Assembly (NCBI RefSeq): GCF_021732705.1
Contig: NZ_JAKFUM010000023.1
Location: 1-46,789 of the forward strand
From: Nevskia sp.
Lineage (GTDB): Bacteria; Pseudomonadota; Gammaproteobacteria; Nevskiales; Nevskiaceae
Reading direction: 5' to 3'
DNA length: 46,789 nt
Within the stretch, counting starts at the first letter, position 1. Each line of letters opens with the position of its first letter. Positions 36,934 to 46,667 of the stretch are shown one piece after another. The notes beneath the pieces were generated by a model that ran no database searches, was not told the DNA's origin, and saw only the letters and a program-made list of their open reading frames with translations. Both the position numbers and the translations under genes were made by a program.

Positions 36934-37368
36934 TTATTCTGCGACGTTACCGCCAGCCGCCACGATCGCTTCGCGCGCACCTTTGGTGACGCCAACGCCC
37001 TTGATCGTGATCTTGCGGGTCAGCGAACCGGACTTGATCAGCTTCGCCTGCAGAATCTGCGACTGCACGACGCCTTCGGCCTTGAGCACAGCGAGATCGA
37101 TTTCCGTCGCCGACATCTTCTCGAGATCCGAGAGCCGAACTTCGGCGGTGAGCTTGCCGATCGCGGAGTTGAAGCCGCGCTTCGGCAAACGACGCTGGAT
37201 CGGCATCTGGCCGCCTTCAAAGCCGATCTTGCCTCGGCCACCCTTGCGAGCGCGCTGACCCTTGTGGCCACGGCCCGCAGTCTTGCCGATGCCGGAGCCG
37301 ATGCCGCGACCGACACGGACGCGCTCAGTCTTGGCGCCATCGGCAGGCTTGATCGTATTGAGTTTCAT
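36934..37368 (-). CDS. rplO: 50S ribosomal protein L15
   Basis: 144 residues. [13 protein letters not shown] start, [19 protein letters not shown] (glycine-rich rRNA-binding extension), [18 protein letters not shown], and the terminal [10 protein letters not shown]. Late assembly protein of the large subunit. Preceded by an 85-nt gap with a hairpin. Confidence 0.98.
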   Translation of the reverse strand: MKLNTIKPADGAKTERVRVGRGIGSGIGKTAGRGHKGQRARKGGRGKIGFEGGQMPIQRRLPKRGFNSAIGKLTAEVRLSDLEKMSATEIDLAVLKAEGVVQSQILQAKLIKSGSLTRKITIKGVGVTKGAREAIVAAGGNVAE

Positions 37369-37430
37369 AGCAGCACTATCCAGGAATTCAGATCAGAAAA
37401 CGTGATTCGACAACGAGCGATTGATCCACG

Positions 37431-37447
37431 GCGGGCGTAGCGCCCGC
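37431..37447. repeat. rpmD-rplO intercistronic inverted repeat
   Basis: Perfect 7-bp GC stem GCGGGCG-TAG-CGCCCGC in an 85-nt gap just after the rpmD stop. No T run follows on either strand. Confidence 0.55.
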
Positions 37448-37453
37448 ACGGAA

Positions 37454-37642
37454 TCAAACCTCTTCGACCTTCAGCATGAATCCGACCTTGCGGACCATGC
37501 CCAGATTTTCCGGCGTTGCCGCGATCTGCACCGACTGGTGCATGCGCGACAGACCGAGGCCCCGGACGCACGCGCGGTGCGCCTGCAGGCGGCCGAACAC
37601 GCTCTTCACGAGGGTGACTTTGAGTTGCTTGTTCGCGGTCAT
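37454..37642 (-). CDS. rpmD: 50S ribosomal protein L30
   Basis: 62 residues. [27 protein letters not shown] and the terminal [18 protein letters not shown] 37642 is the family start; the frame continues upstream only into the rpsE end. 16 nt after rpsE. Confidence 0.97.
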   Translation of the reverse strand: MTANKQLKVTLVKSVFGRLQAHRACVRGLGLSRMHQSVQIAATPENLGMVRKVGFMLKVEEV

Positions 37643-37658
37643 GACGGGTCTCGTTGAA

Positions 37659-38174
37659 TTAGCCGAGGATTTCTTCGATCGTCTTGCCACGCTTGGCAGC
37701 GATCAGGGACGGCTGGTTCAGCTTCTGCAGCGCATCGACGGTCGCGCGAACCATGTTCATCTTGTTGCGCGAACCAAACGACTTCGCCAGCACGTTCTGC
37801 ACGCCAGCCACTTCAAACACTGCGCGCATCGCGCTGCCGGCGATGACGCCAGTACCGTCCGAGGCGGGCTTCATGAACACGCGCGTCGCGCCGTGAACAC
37901 CCCAGATCTCGTGCTGCAGCGTCAGCCCCTTGAGCTCGACGGAGATCATGTTCTTGCGTGCCTTTTCCATCGCCTTCTGGATGGCAACCGGCACTTCGCG
38001 CGCCTTGCCGTAGCCGAAGCCGACTCGACCGGAACCGTCGCCAACCACGGTCAACGCGGTGAAAGTGAACTGCTTGCCGCCCTTCACCGTCTTGGAGACG
38101 CGATTGACAGCAACCAGCTTCTCCTTGAAGTCGCCGCTCTGCGAATCGTCGAAATTGTAGTTCGGGTTTGCCAT
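37659..38174 (-). CDS. rpsE: 30S ribosomal protein S5
   Basis: 171 residues. Double-stranded-RNA-binding-like N-domain ([29 protein letters not shown]), [22 protein letters not shown], then [20 protein letters not shown]. It has roles in mRNA unwinding and fidelity. 4 nt after rplR. Confidence 0.98.
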   Translation of the reverse strand: MANPNYNFDDSQSGDFKEKLVAVNRVSKTVKGGKQFTFTALTVVGDGSGRVGFGYGKAREVPVAIQKAMEKARKNMISVELKGLTLQHEIWGVHGATRVFMKPASDGTGVIAGSAMRAVFEVAGVQNVLAKSFGSRNKMNMVRATVDALQKLNQPSLIAAKRGKTIEEILG

Positions 38175-38178
38175 TTAA

Positions 38179-38535
38179 TTAGAACTCCAGACCAGCTTCA
38201 CGGGCGGCGTCGGCCAGCGCCTTGATGCGGCCGTGATACTGAAAACCCGAACGGTCGAATGCGACCTTCGTGATACCGGCCGCTTTGGCGCGCTCGGCGA
38301 TCGTCGCACCCACCTTCTTGGCAGCATCGACATTGCCGGTGGCATCGAGGCCTTCGGCCACCGACTTCTCGACAGTCGACGCAGCAACAAGGGTCACACC
38401 GCCATCACCCGCGATGATCTGCGCGTAAATGTGACGCGGCGTGCGATGCACCGACAGGCGATTCGTACCCAGTTCGGCGATCTTGGCGCGCGTCCGGCGC
38501 GCGCGGCGCAGACGGGATTCTTTCTTCGGGCTCAT
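38179..38535 (-). CDS. rplR: 50S ribosomal protein L18
   Basis: 118 residues. [75 protein letters not shown]. 5S rRNA-binding protein. A 93-nt structured gap separates it from rplF upstream. Confidence 0.98.
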   Translation of the reverse strand: MSPKKESRLRRARRTRAKIAELGTNRLSVHRTPRHIYAQIIAGDGGVTLVAASTVEKSVAEGLDATGNVDAAKKVGATIAERAKAAGITKVAFDRSGFQYHGRIKALADAAREAGLEF

Positions 38536-38572
38536 AACACTAGTTCCAATGACAAATTTCAGTGACCGACCG

Positions 38573-38618
38573 AGCGGCCGGGCATCGAACGATCACGAAG
38601 ATCTCGATGCTGACCGCT
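38573..38618. repeat. rplF-rplR intercistronic long hairpin
   Basis: Nested inverted repeats: AGCGG/CCGCT, GCATCGA/TCGATGC and GATC/GATC around the loop ACGAA, about 16 bp over 46 nt with one small bulge and one internal loop. It lies in the 93-nt gap between rplF and rplR. No T run, so not an intrinsic terminator. Confidence 0.6.
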
Positions 38619-38628
38619 GCTTCACTCC

Positions 38629-39159
38629 TTACTTCTTCTTCGCTTCCTTCAGAACGATCTTCTCGTCCGAGTAGCGAACGCCCTTGCCCTTATAAGGCTC
38701 CGGCGGGCGGTGGCTGCGCAGCGTCGCCGCAATCTGACCGACCAGCCGCTTGTCAGCGCCCTGGATCACGACCTCGGTCTGCGTCGGGACGGTGATCGTG
38801 ATGCCATCCGGCACCATGAAATCGACCGGATGCGACAGACCCACCGCCAGGTTCAGCTTCTTGCCGGTCAGCGTTGCGCGGTAACCGACACCCACCAACG
38901 TCAGCTTCTTTTCATAACCCTTGGTCACGCCAAGCACCATGCTCGCCAACAGCGCGCGAACTGTGCCCGACATCGCCGGCGACGCCTTGATCGACTCCTC
39001 GGCGACGGTCACGACACCGTTGTTGAACTCGACCTTGACTTCCTTCGGCAGCGGCAGCGACAGGCTTGCCTTCGCGCCCTTCACGCTCAATTCAGTGGCG
39101 GAGCTCTTGAACTCGACGCCAGCCGGAATCGTCACCGGCATTCTTGCAACTCGTGACAT
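38629..39159 (-). CDS. rplF: 50S ribosomal protein L6
   Basis: 176 residues. MSRVARMPVTIPAGVEF start, duplicated L6 fold, GYEKKLTLVGVGYRA, and C-terminal RPPEPYKGKGVRYSDEKIVLKEAKKK. Sits near the factor-binding site on 23S rRNA. 14 nt after rpsH. Confidence 0.98.
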   Translation of the reverse strand: MSRVARMPVTIPAGVEFKSSATELSVKGAKASLSLPLPKEVKVEFNNGVVTVAEESIKASPAMSGTVRALLASMVLGVTKGYEKKLTLVGVGYRATLTGKKLNLAVGLSHPVDFMVPDGITITVPTQTEVVIQGADKRLVGQIAATLRSHRPPEPYKGKGVRYSDEKIVLKEAKKK

Positions 39160-39173
39160 GTTTCTGCTCTCCC

Positions 39174-39569
39174 TTAGGCGACGATGCAGACGACTTCGCC
39201 GCCCTGACCCGCTTCGCGCGCCTTGCGGTCGCTCAGCATGCCCTTTGACGTCGAGATGATCGCCACGCCGAGACCGGCGAGCACACGCGGCAGCTCATCG
39301 CTGCCCTTGTAGATGCGCAGCGACGGCTTGCTGACACGGTCGAGACGCTCGATGACCGGCTTGCCCTGGAAGTATTTCAGGGTCACGGTGATCTTCTTCT
39401 TCTGACCCTCGGTCGCAACCGAGAAATCGCCGATGTAGCCTTCATCCTTCAGCACCGCGGCGATGGCTTCACGCTGCTTCGACGACGGCGAGGTGATGAA
39501 CTTCTTGCGGGCCTGCTGACCGTTGCGAATGCGGGTCAGAAAGTCACCGATGGGATCGTTGATGCTCAT
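39174..39569 (-). CDS. rpsH: 30S ribosomal protein S8
   Basis: 131 residues. [31 protein letters not shown], and C-terminal [28 protein letters not shown]. Binds the central domain of 16S rRNA; in E. coli it represses the spc operon by binding near rplE. Preceded by an 80-nt structured gap. Confidence 0.98.
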   Translation of the reverse strand: MSINDPIGDFLTRIRNGQQARKKFITSPSSKQREAIAAVLKDEGYIGDFSVATEGQKKKITVTLKYFQGKPVIERLDRVSKPSLRIYKGSDELPRVLAGLGVAIISTSKGMLSDRKAREAGQGGEVVCIVA

Positions 39570-39579
39570 TCAATTCATT

Positions 39580-39640
39580 CCAGTGGGGGTTGGCCGGTGG
39601 TCCATCGCAGGATGCATCGCGATGCCTCGCCGACAACTGG
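39580..39640. repeat. rpsN-rpsH intercistronic structured spacer
   Basis: The perfect palindrome GCATCGCGATGC (39614-39625) lies inside outer pairings CCAGT/ACTGG (39580-39584 with 39636-39640) and an imperfect GTTGGC/GCCGAC stem. Together these could make one hairpin spanning the 80-nt gap. No T run. Confidence 0.5.
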
Positions 39641-39649
39641 TGCAGATTC

Positions 39650-39955
39650 TTACCAGCTCGCCTTCTTCAAGCCAGGGATCTCGCCGCGCGAGGCAGCTTC
39701 ACGGAGCTTGGTGCGAGACAGGCCGAACTTGCGGTAGACACCACGCGAACGACCCGTGACATTGCAGCGGTTGCGCTGGCGAATCGGGCTCGAATCGCGT
39801 GGCAGCTTCTGAAGCTTCTCGACGGCCGCCATCTTGTCGTCGTAAGACGCGTTCGGATCGACGATGGTCGCCTTCAGCGCCTTGCGCTTCTTGGCGAACT
39901 TCTTGGCAAGTTCAGCGCGGTTCTTCTCGCGCTCCAGCATGTTGGTCTTGGCCAT
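39650..39955 (-). CDS. rpsN: 30S ribosomal protein S14 (zinc-independent form)
   Basis: 101 residues. [51 protein letters not shown] and [17 protein letters not shown]. This is the long form without the CxxC...CxxC zinc ribbon, as expected in gammaproteobacteria. 15 nt after rplE. Confidence 0.98.
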   Translation of the reverse strand: MAKTNMLEREKNRAELAKKFAKKRKALKATIVDPNASYDDKMAAVEKLQKLPRDSSPIRQRNRCNVTGRSRGVYRKFGLSRTKLREAASRGEIPGLKKASW

Positions 39956-39970
39956 GTTTCGGACTCGGTC

Positions 39971-40510
39971 TTACTTGCGGAACGGGAAGCTGAATGCGTC
40001 GAGGAGCGCGCGGCCCTCTTCATCGTTCTTCGCCGTGGTGGTGATCGTGATGTTCATGCCGCGGATCGCATCGACCTTGTCGTAGTCGATTTCCGGGAAG
40101 ATGATCTGTTCGGTGATGCCGAAGTTGTAGTTCCCTTGGCCATCGAAGCCGTTGGCCTTCAGACCGCGGAAGTCACGGATGCGCGGCAGCGCGATCGAGA
40201 TCAGACGCTCCAGGAATTCGTACATCTGCTGGCTGCGCAGAGTCACCTTCACACCGACCGGATAGTTCTCGCGCACCTTGAACGCCGCGATCGAGATACG
40301 GGTCTTGGTGACCACCGGCTTCTGGCCCGCGATCGCCGTCATGTTGGCAACGGCATGCTCGATGACCTTCTTGTCGGAGGTCGCCTCGCCCACGCCCATG
40401 TTCAGGGTGATCTTGGTGATCTTCGGGGTCGCCATCGCGTTGCACTTCAGCTTTTCGCGAAGTGCCGGTGCGACGGTGTTCTGGTAGTGCGTCTGCAAAT
40501 TGGCGGCCAT
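39971..40510 (-). CDS. rplE: 50S ribosomal protein L5
   Basis: 179 residues. [37 protein letters not shown] and the terminal [18 protein letters not shown]. 5S rRNA-binding protein contacting P-site tRNA. ATG 40510 matches the family ([10 protein letters not shown]); the frame upstream runs into the spacer. Confidence 0.98.
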   Translation of the reverse strand: MAANLQTHYQNTVAPALREKLKCNAMATPKITKITLNMGVGEATSDKKVIEHAVANMTAIAGQKPVVTKTRISIAAFKVRENYPVGVKVTLRSQQMYEFLERLISIALPRIRDFRGLKANGFDGQGNYNFGITEQIIFPEIDYDKVDAIRGMNITITTTAKNDEEGRALLDAFSFPFRK

Positions 40511-40549
40511 GACTCTGTTTCCGTTATCTGTGGCTGATTCTGGCGAGGT

Positions 40550-40584
40550 CGGCATCGATGCCGCACTGTTCGCTGGTCACCAGC
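40550..40584. repeat. rplX-rplE intercistronic double palindrome
   Basis: Two perfect inverted repeats in an 86-nt gap: CGGCATCGATGCCG (40550-40563) and GCTGGT-C-ACCAGC (40572-40584). Neither is followed by a T run. The first shares the GCATCG/CGATGC core seen in the rpsN-rpsH and rplF-rplR gaps. Confidence 0.6.
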
Positions 40585-40596
40585 AACTACTGCAAA

Positions 40597-40923
40597 TTAG
40601 GCGTCGAGAACTTCCTGATTCGACTTGAAGAAGCGAACCTTGCGCTTGGCATCGCCTTCACCGACGAACTTGAAGCCGACGCGGTCGCCCTTGCCGGTCT
40701 TCGCGTTGAAGAGCATGACGTTGGACGCATCGATCGGCATTTCCTTCTCGACGATCCCGCCGCTGACGCCGGCCTGCGGGTTGCCCTTCTGGTGCTTCTT
40801 GGCCAGGTTCAGGCCTTCGACGATGATCTTGCCGTCATCCTGAACGGCGGACACGGTGCCACGACGACCCTTGTCCTTGCCGGTGATGACGATGATCTCG
40901 TCGCCTTTCTTGATCTTGCGCAT
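40597..40923 (-). CDS. rplX: 50S ribosomal protein L24
   Basis: 108 residues. KOW motif near the start ([21 protein letters not shown]), [16 protein letters not shown] and [12 protein letters not shown]. Assembly initiator at the polypeptide exit. 17 nt after rplN. Confidence 0.98.
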   Translation of the reverse strand: MRKIKKGDEIIVITGKDKGRRGTVSAVQDDGKIIVEGLNLAKKHQKGNPQAGVSGGIVEKEMPIDASNVMLFNAKTGKGDRVGFKFVGEGDAKRKVRFFKSNQEVLDA

Positions 40924-40940
40924 TGCTATGGCCTACGACT

Positions 40941-41306
40941 TCAGAGGACTTCAGGAGCCAGCGAGATGATGCGCATGTACCGCTCGCGCAACTCGCGGGT
41001 CACCGGTCCGAAAATACGGGTACCGATCGGTTCCAGCTTGGTCGTCAGCAGCACGGCCGCGTTCGTGTCGAAGCGGATCGTGGAGCCGTCCGAGCGACGT
41101 ACGCCCTTCTTGGTGCGGACAACAACGGCGTCATGCACTTCGCCCTTCTTGACCTTGCCGCGCGGGATCGCGTCCTTGACGGTCACCTTGATCAGGTCAC
41201 CGACGCAGGCATAGCGGCGATGGGTCGAACCCTTGACCTGGATGACCTGCACGATCTTGGCGCCGCTGTTGTCAGCGACCACCAGCATTGATTCCTGTTG
41301 GACCAT
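40941..41306 (-). CDS. rplN: 50S ribosomal protein L14
   Basis: 121 residues. [17 protein letters not shown] start, the L14 signature around [22 protein letters not shown], and [22 protein letters not shown]. Contacts 16S helix 14 and RsfS. It starts only 5 nt after rpsQ, so there is no room for the separate spc promoter found in E. coli; the S10 and spc groups are probably one transcript. Confidence 0.98.
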   Translation of the reverse strand: MVQQESMLVVADNSGAKIVQVIQVKGSTHRRYACVGDLIKVTVKDAIPRGKVKKGEVHDAVVVRTKKGVRRSDGSTIRFDTNAAVLLTTKLEPIGTRIFGPVTRELRERYMRIISLAPEVL

Positions 41307-41311
41307 GGCGC

Positions 41312-41620
41312 TTAGACTCCGGCCTTGGCGGCAGCTTCACGCTGCTGCAGTTCGCTGGCGCTCTCGAGCACTTCCACGAGGCGGAAGAATTTCGAACGCG
41401 ACAGCGGACGGGTTTCGACGATGGCAACGAGGTCGCCCTCGTGGCACTGGTTGTTCTCGTCGTGCGCGTGCAGCTTGGTCGTCTTGCGCAGCAGCTTCCC
41501 GTACAGCGGATGCTTGACCGTACGCTCGACGGCAACCGTGATGGTCTTGTCCATCTTGTTGCTGATCACGCGACCCACGATGCGACGCTGGGTCGCCACC
41601 ACTTCATTCACTTCGCTCAT
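41312..41620 (-). CDS. rpsQ: 30S ribosomal protein S17
   Basis: 102 residues. [31 protein letters not shown] and [27 protein letters not shown]-fold 16S binder. The C-terminal extension ([16 protein letters not shown]) is longer than in E. coli. Overlaps rpmC by ATGA. Confidence 0.98.
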   Translation of the reverse strand: MSEVNEVVATQRRIVGRVISNKMDKTITVAVERTVKHPLYGKLLRKTTKLHAHDENNQCHEGDLVAIVETRPLSRSKFFRLVEVLESASELQQREAAAKAGV

Positions 41621-41835
41621 GACGCCTTCGCCTGCTTTTGGGCCTGCTGCTGCATGATGGTCTTGACGCGCGCAATCTTCTTGCGGACGTCATGCACCAG
41701 ATTCGACTGGGTGAGCTGACCGACAGCCGCCTGCATGCGCAGGTTGAACTGCTCCTTGCGCAGCGCCGCCAGCTCGGTCTTCAGATCCGCCGGGGACTTG
41801 TCCCGCAGCGTCTTCACAAATTCGGTGGTCTTCAT
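41617..41835 (-). CDS. rpmC: 50S ribosomal protein L29
   Basis: 72 residues. [34 protein letters not shown] and [12 protein letters not shown], a two-helix coiled coil at the exit tunnel. Preceded by a 78-nt gap (41836-41913) in which I see no strong hairpin. Confidence 0.97.
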   Translation of the reverse strand: MKTTEFVKTLRDKSPADLKTELAALRKEQFNLRMQAAVGQLTQSNLVHDVRKKIARVKTIMQQQAQKQAKAS

Positions 41836-41913
41836 AACTCTTTTCCAGTGACTAGTGGTGGGTGGCTACTGAACGACTTGGAAGTCAACCAGGAACCACA
41901 GGCCACTGCTTGC

Positions 41914-42327
41914 TTACAGAATCGTGCGCTGCACGAAGGTGGTCTTGACCGGCAGCTTTGCGGCAGCGAGCTTAAATGCCTCGCGCGCATCGACTTCGCT
42001 CACACCTTCGAGCTCATACAGCATCTTGCCCGGCTGGATCTTGGCGACCCACCATTCGACGTTGCCCTTGCCCGAACCCATTCGAACTTCCAGCGGCTTG
42101 CGGGTGACCGGGACGTCCGGGAAGATCCGGATCCACATCTTGCCGCCGCGCTTCACGTAACGGGTGATGACACGGCGGGCAGCTTCGATCTGGCGAGCGG
42201 TCAGCGCACCGCGCTCCGTCGACTTCAGACCGAATTCGCCGAACGACACCTTGTTGCCGTTCTGCGCCAGGCCACGATTGTGGCCCTTCTGCTGCTTTCT
42301 GAATTTGGTTCGCTTGGGCTGCATCAT
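41914..42327 (-). CDS. rplP: 50S ribosomal protein L16
   Basis: 137 residues. Starts [15 protein letters not shown] (MLQPKRTK in E. coli), with [23 protein letters not shown]. At the A-site of the large subunit. In E. coli an Arg of this protein is hydroxylated by RoxA; the equivalent residue was not checked here. 37 nt after rpsC. Confidence 0.98.
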   Translation of the reverse strand: MMQPKRTKFRKQQKGHNRGLAQNGNKVSFGEFGLKSTERGALTARQIEAARRVITRYVKRGGKMWIRIFPDVPVTRKPLEVRMGSGKGNVEWWVAKIQPGKMLYELEGVSEVDAREAFKLAAAKLPVKTTFVQRTIL

Positions 42328-42364
42328 GGCAGCGCTCTCCTAGAGACTGGGTGTGGTGACAGGA

Positions 42365-43054
42365 CTAGACGGACGCCTGCTCGGCGCCTTCATCCTTTCT
42401 GGAGGTCTGGCGATCGGCTTCAAACACTTCGCCGTTGAATACCCAGACCTTGACACCGATGACGCCATAGGTCGTCTTCGCTTCGGCAGTGCCGTAGTCG
42501 ATGTAAGCACGGAGCGTGTGAAGCGGCACGCGACCCTCGCGATACCACTCGGTACGCGCGATTTCAGCGCCGTTCAGACGACCACCCACCTGAATCTTGA
42601 TGCCGCCGGCGCCCAGGCGCATCGCATTGGTCACGGCACGCTTCATCGCGCGGCGGAACATGATGCGACGCTCGAGCTGCTGCGCAACGCTTTCGGCAAT
42701 CAGCTTCGAATCGAGTTCCGGCTTGCGGATTTCTTCAACCGAGATGTGCACGGAATCCGGCTTCAGGGTCATGATCTTCGAGACTTCCTGACGGAGCTTC
42801 TCGATGTCCTCACCCTTCTTGCCGATCACGATGCCCGGACGCGCCGTGTGGATCGTGACGCGCGCCGACTTCGCCGGACGGTCGATCTGAACACGCGAAA
42901 CCGACGCCTGCGCCAGCTTCTTGAACAGGAACTCACGGACGAGACGATCCTTGTTCAGATTGTCGCCGTAGGCACCGCGCTCTGCGTACCAGTTCGACGT
43001 CCACTGCGTCGAGACGCCAAGACGGAACAGATTCGGATTGATTTTGTGACCCAT
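42365..43054 (-). CDS. rpsC: 30S ribosomal protein S3
   Basis: 229 residues. [14 protein letters not shown] start, KH domain with [16 protein letters not shown], and the C-domain [26 protein letters not shown]. At the mRNA entry channel. 14 nt after rplV. Confidence 0.98.
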   Translation of the reverse strand: MGHKINPNLFRLGVSTQWTSNWYAERGAYGDNLNKDRLVREFLFKKLAQASVSRVQIDRPAKSARVTIHTARPGIVIGKKGEDIEKLRQEVSKIMTLKPDSVHISVEEIRKPELDSKLIAESVAQQLERRIMFRRAMKRAVTNAMRLGAGGIKIQVGGRLNGAEIARTEWYREGRVPLHTLRAYIDYGTAEAKTTYGVIGVKVWVFNGEVFEADRQTSRKDEGAEQASV

Positions 43055-43068
43055 GAATACTCTTCCCG

Positions 43069-43410
43069 TTAACCCTTGATGCCGTCGGAGACGCGAATCG
43101 TCACGTGGCTCGTGCGCTTCAGAATGCGATCGGCGCGGCCCTTGGCACGCGGACGGATGCGCTTCATGGTCGGGCCTTCATCGACGAAGATCTCGGAGAT
43201 CTTGAGTTCGTCGACATCGGCACCGTTGTTGTTCTCGGCGTTGGCGATGGCCGACTCGAGAACCTTGCGGATGATCCCCGACGCGCGGTTGCGCGAGAAC
43301 TTCAGGAGATTCAACGCCTGATCGACCTTCTGGCCGCGAACCTGATCAGCAACCAGGCGAGCCTTCTGCGGGGACAGGCGAACGAACTTCAACACGGCTT
43401 GCGTCTGCAT
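43069..43410 (-). CDS. rplV: 50S ribosomal protein L22
   Basis: 113 residues. [30 protein letters not shown], then the extended beta-hairpin region ([25 protein letters not shown]) that lines the exit tunnel and is the usual site of macrolide-resistance changes. 10 nt after rpsS. Confidence 0.98.
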   Translation of the reverse strand: MQTQAVLKFVRLSPQKARLVADQVRGQKVDQALNLLKFSRNRASGIIRKVLESAIANAENNNGADVDELKISEIFVDEGPTMKRIRPRAKGRADRILKRTSHVTIRVSDGIKG

Positions 43411-43420
43411 GGTTCGCTCC

Positions 43421-43696
43421 TTAGGCCGACTTCTTGTCGCCGGCCGTGTGGCCCTTGAACGTACGGGTCGGCGAGAACTCGCCCAGCTTGTGGCTGATCA
43501 TGTTCTCGGTGATGAAAACCGGAACATGCAGACGACCGTTATGGACCTGCAGGGTCAGACCGACCATGTCTGGGGTCACCATCGAACGGCGCGACCAGGT
43601 CTTGATCGGCTTCTTGACACGGCTGCCCTGGGCATCGGCCACCTTCTTTGCGAGGTGGTGGTCGATGAAAGGACCTTTCTTGACGGAACGCGACAT
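43421..43696 (-). CDS. rpsS: 30S ribosomal protein S19
   Basis: 91 residues. [19 protein letters not shown] start, [47 protein letters not shown]. Head protein near S13. 35 nt after rplB. Confidence 0.98.
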   Translation of the reverse strand: MSRSVKKGPFIDHHLAKKVADAQGSRVKKPIKTWSRRSMVTPDMVGLTLQVHNGRLHVPVFITENMISHKLGEFSPTRTFKGHTAGDKKSA

Positions 43697-43731
43697 GACG
43701 TGCTCTCAGAATTCGTGCAGAAAAACGCGTA

Positions 43732-44562
43732 CTACTTCTTGTGGCGGCTACGGACGATGAACTTCTCCGTCCGCTTGTTGTTGCGAGTCTTGAGACCCTT
43801 CGCCTTCTGGCCCCACGGCGACACCGGATGCGGATTGCCCTGACCGGATTTGCCTTCACCACCACCGTGCGGGTGATCGACGGGGTTCATGACGACACCA
43901 CGGACGGTCGGACGAATGCCCTTCCAGCGCTTGGCACCCGCCTTGCCGTAATGGCGAAGGTTGTGTTCGCTGTTGGAAACTTCGCCGAGCGTCGCACGGC
44001 ATTCGCTGTGAACCAGGCGCATTTCGCCGGAACGCAGACGCACCGTCGCGTATTCGCCTTCGCGGGCGACCAGCTGCACGGCAGCACCGGCAGAACGCGC
44101 CAGCTGCGCGCCCTTGCCGAGGCGAAGCTCGATGCAGTGGATCGTCGAACCGACCGGGATGTTGCGGATCGGCAGGCTGTTGCCCGGCTTGATCGGCGCA
44201 TCGGAACCCGACTGGATCGCATCGCCGACGCTCACGCCCTTCGGCGCGATGATGTAGCGACGCTCGCCGTCCTTGTACAGCAGCAGAGCGATGTGGGCGC
44301 TGCGATTCGGATCGTATTCGATCCGCTCGACCTTGGCCGGGATCGAATCCTTGTCACGCTTGAAATCGATCAGGCGATAGTGCTGCTTGTGACCGCCGCC
44401 CTGATGACGCGTCGTGATGTGACCATGGTTGTTGCGACCACCGTTCGAGCTCTTCGACTCGAGCAGCGGCGCGTACGGACGACCCTTGAACAGCTCCGGG
44501 TGCGTCACCGAGATCACATGACGGCGACCTGGGCTGGTCGGCTTCATTTTCTGGAGAGGCAT
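43732..44562 (-). CDS. rplB: 50S ribosomal protein L2
   Basis: 276 residues. [18 protein letters not shown] start, [17 protein letters not shown], and the C-terminal [18 protein letters not shown] containing the highly conserved His near the peptidyl-transferase centre. 15 nt after rplW. Confidence 0.98.
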   Translation of the reverse strand: MPLQKMKPTSPGRRHVISVTHPELFKGRPYAPLLESKSSNGGRNNHGHITTRHQGGGHKQHYRLIDFKRDKDSIPAKVERIEYDPNRSAHIALLLYKDGERRYIIAPKGVSVGDAIQSGSDAPIKPGNSLPIRNIPVGSTIHCIELRLGKGAQLARSAGAAVQLVAREGEYATVRLRSGEMRLVHSECRATLGEVSNSEHNLRHYGKAGAKRWKGIRPTVRGVVMNPVDHPHGGGEGKSGQGNPHPVSPWGQKAKGLKTRNNKRTEKFIVRSRHKK

Positions 44563-44577
44563 TTCTCGTCGCTCCGA

Positions 44578-44895
44578 TTAGCTGTTGGAACCAGCCAGGA
44601 AATCAATTTCCTGACCTGCGGCGAGCGTGACGTAGGCCTTCTTCCAGTCGGAACGAACGCCGACGGAACCGCCGAACCGCTTGATCTTGCCCTTGACGTT
44701 CAGCGTACGAACCGCCTCAACCTTGACGTTGAACAGCTTTTCGACCGCTTCCTTGATTTCTGGCTTCTTCGCGTTGCGAAGCACCTTGAACACGGCCTCG
44801 TTCTGCTTTTCGGCAACGCGCGTGCTCTTTTCCGAGACCACCGGCGCCAGAATCAGCTGATGCAGGCGCTCGCCCGAGATCTTCAACTTGCTCAT
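44578..44895 (-). CDS. rplW: 50S ribosomal protein L23
   Basis: 105 residues. [57 protein letters not shown]. Docking site for trigger factor and SRP at the tunnel exit. ATGA-type overlap with rplD (44892-44895). Confidence 0.98.
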   Translation of the reverse strand: MSKLKISGERLHQLILAPVVSEKSTRVAEKQNEAVFKVLRNAKKPEIKEAVEKLFNVKVEAVRTLNVKGKIKRFGGSVGVRSDWKKAYVTLAAGQEIDFLAGSNS

Positions 44896-45497
44896 GACAG
44901 CCAGGCCTCCAGCTTCTTGACCGCCGGGGCAGTCAAAAGCACCTTCTTGAACGACAGCAGCGAAACCGGGTTGATGCCGTTGACGTCGACGACGTTCACG
45001 CGGTGCAGGTTGCGCGCCGACAGGAACAGATTGTGGTCGACGGTATCGGTGACGATCAGGATGTCGCTCTCGCCGACCGTGTTCAGCTTCTCGACCAGCG
45101 ACTTCGTCTTCGCGGCTTCCACCGTGAACGAGTCGGCGACGATCAGCGAACCATTGCGGTTCAGCTCGGAAATGATCGAACGGATGGCACCGCGATACAT
45201 CTTCTTGTTGACCTTCTGGCTGTGGTCACGCGGCACGGCGGCGAACGTCTTGCCGCCACCACGCCACAGCGGGCTGCGGATCGAGCCTGCACGCGCCTGA
45301 CCCGTGCCCTTCTGCTTCCACGGCTTCTTGCCGCCGCCGGAAACCATGGCCTTCGACTTCTGGGCCTTCGTGCCGGCGCGACCGCCGTTCAGATAGGCCG
45401 TCACGACCTGATGCACGAGCGCTTCGTTGTAGTCGACACCGAACACGGTATCGGCAACGGCGAGCGTGCTGTTGCTTGAGTGGAGTTGGATATCCAT
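44892..45497 (-). CDS. rplD: 50S ribosomal protein L4
   Basis: 201 residues. [53 protein letters not shown] forms the tunnel loop. In E. coli L4 also autoregulates the S10 operon. ATG 45497 gives the standard N-terminus; the open frame beyond is within rplC. 19 nt after rplC. Confidence 0.98.
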   Translation of the reverse strand: MDIQLHSSNSTLAVADTVFGVDYNEALVHQVVTAYLNGGRAGTKAQKSKAMVSGGGKKPWKQKGTGQARAGSIRSPLWRGGGKTFAAVPRDHSQKVNKKMYRGAIRSIISELNRNGSLIVADSFTVEAAKTKSLVEKLNTVGESDILIVTDTVDHNLFLSARNLHRVNVVDVNGINPVSLLSFKKVLLTAPAVKKLEAWLS

Positions 45498-45516
45498 TGC
45501 TTCGTCCGAATGCTTC

Positions 45517-46152
45517 TTACTTGACCGTCGGATGCACGACGACGTCGGCACCCTTGTGTCCGGGCACGGCGCCCTTGACGAGCAGCAGATTGCGCTCGGC
45601 GTCGATGCGAACCACATCCAGATTCAGGGCCGTGATGTTGTCCGAGCCCATGTGGCCGGCCATCTTCTTGCCCTTCCAGACCTTGCCCGGGCTCTGGCGC
45701 TGACCGATGGAGCCCGGCACGCGATGCGACAGCGAGTTACCGTGGCTGGCACGACCGCCGCCGAAATTCCAGCGCTTCTGAACGCCGGCGAAGCCCTTGC
45801 CGATGCTGACACCCGACACGTCGACGGCCTTGACGCCTTCGAACGAAGTGACCGTGATTTCAGCGCCTGGCGCCAGCTCGTCGCCCTGGCCGTCATTCAG
45901 ACGGAACTCCCAGAGGCCGCGACCCGCAGCAACACCGGCCTTCTTGTAGTGGCCCGCGAGCGGCTTGGAAACGTGGCTGGACTTCTTTTCGCCTGCGGTG
46001 ACCTGAACGGCGCGATAGCCGTCGGTTTCCACAGTCTTGACTTGAGTAACGCGATTGGGAGTGCACTCGATCACGGTGACCGGGATCGAATCGCCCGCTT
46101 CCGTGAACACGCGGGTCATGCCCGCCTTGCGCCCAACAATACCGATGGTCAT
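45517..46152 (-). CDS. rplC: 50S ribosomal protein L3
   Basis: 211 residues. [14 protein letters not shown] start, the loop [40 protein letters not shown], whose Gln (GQRQSPG) matches the PrmB methylation site of E. coli. Assembly initiator. 15 nt after rpsJ. Confidence 0.98.
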   Translation of the reverse strand: MTIGIVGRKAGMTRVFTEAGDSIPVTVIECTPNRVTQVKTVETDGYRAVQVTAGEKKSSHVSKPLAGHYKKAGVAAGRGLWEFRLNDGQGDELAPGAEITVTSFEGVKAVDVSGVSIGKGFAGVQKRWNFGGGRASHGNSLSHRVPGSIGQRQSPGKVWKGKKMAGHMGSDNITALNLDVVRIDAERNLLLVKGAVPGHKGADVVVHPTVK

Positions 46153-46167
46153 GGTCTGCTCCTCGCC

Positions 46168-46485
46168 TTAGTTGACGCGGATCTGGACTTCGACACCGGC
46201 CGGGAGATCGAGCTTGGACAGGGCGTCCACGGTCTTCTCCGTCGGGTCGATAATCTGCATCAGGCGCTTGTGCGTACGGATTTCGTACTGATCACGAGCC
46301 GACTTGTCAGCATGCGGCGACACCAGGATGGTGTAGCGCTCCATGCGGGTCGGAAGCGGGATCGGGCCACGAACGACGGCACCGGTGCGCTTCGCTGTTT
46401 CAACGATCTCGCGGGCCGATTTGTCGATCAAACGATGATCGAAGGCTTTGAGCCGAATGCGAATCGATTGGCTGGTTGCGGCCAT
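46168..46485 (-). CDS. rpsJ: 30S ribosomal protein S10 (NusE)
   Basis: 105 residues. [52 protein letters not shown]. Also acts as NusE in transcription-translation coupling. ATG 46485 was chosen; an in-frame TTG at 46497 is less likely. First gene of the S10 operon, with a leader of about 60 nt from the predicted start site. Confidence 0.98.
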   Translation of the reverse strand: MAATSQSIRIRLKAFDHRLIDKSAREIVETAKRTGAVVRGPIPLPTRMERYTILVSPHADKSARDQYEIRTHKRLMQIIDPTEKTVDALSKLDLPAGVEVQIRVN

Positions 46486-46551
46486 GCTCTCACTCAAGTC
46501 TTAAAGAACAACCCGCAGATCGGATGATCAACGGGGAACTAAGGGGCGCGA

Positions 46552-46580
46552 ATTATATCGACCCCTGAACCCCTGTGCAA
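46552..46580 (-). promoter_or_regulatory. sigma-70 promoter of the S10 operon
   Basis: On the minus strand TTGCAC (46575-46580), 17-nt spacer, then a perfect TATAAT (46552-46557). The sequence after the -10 is GC-rich (TCGCGCCCC), like the discriminators of stringently controlled ribosomal promoters. It fires toward rpsJ, about 65 nt downstream. Confidence 0.8.
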
Positions 46581-46621
46581 CACATACCGAGAACTATTTT
46601 CCGGCAGCGTGCTTCGGGGAC

Positions 46622-46658
46622 AAAAACCCCCGCGAACCCGGTCCGGGCTCGCGGGGGT
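46622..46658 (-). terminator. intrinsic terminator after tuf
   Basis: 14-bp stem with one mismatch (ACCCCCGCGAACCC against GGGCTCGCGGGGGT, 5-nt loop) followed on the minus strand by five T. It lies 9 nt after the tuf stop and separates tuf from the S10 promoter. Confidence 0.92.
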
Positions 46659-46667
46659 CGGTACGAC

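Noticed and set aside
41836-41913. CAGTG/CACTG pairing in the rplP-rpmC gap
   Set aside because: Short, distant and imperfect; unlike the other long ribosomal gaps I could not find a convincing hairpin.
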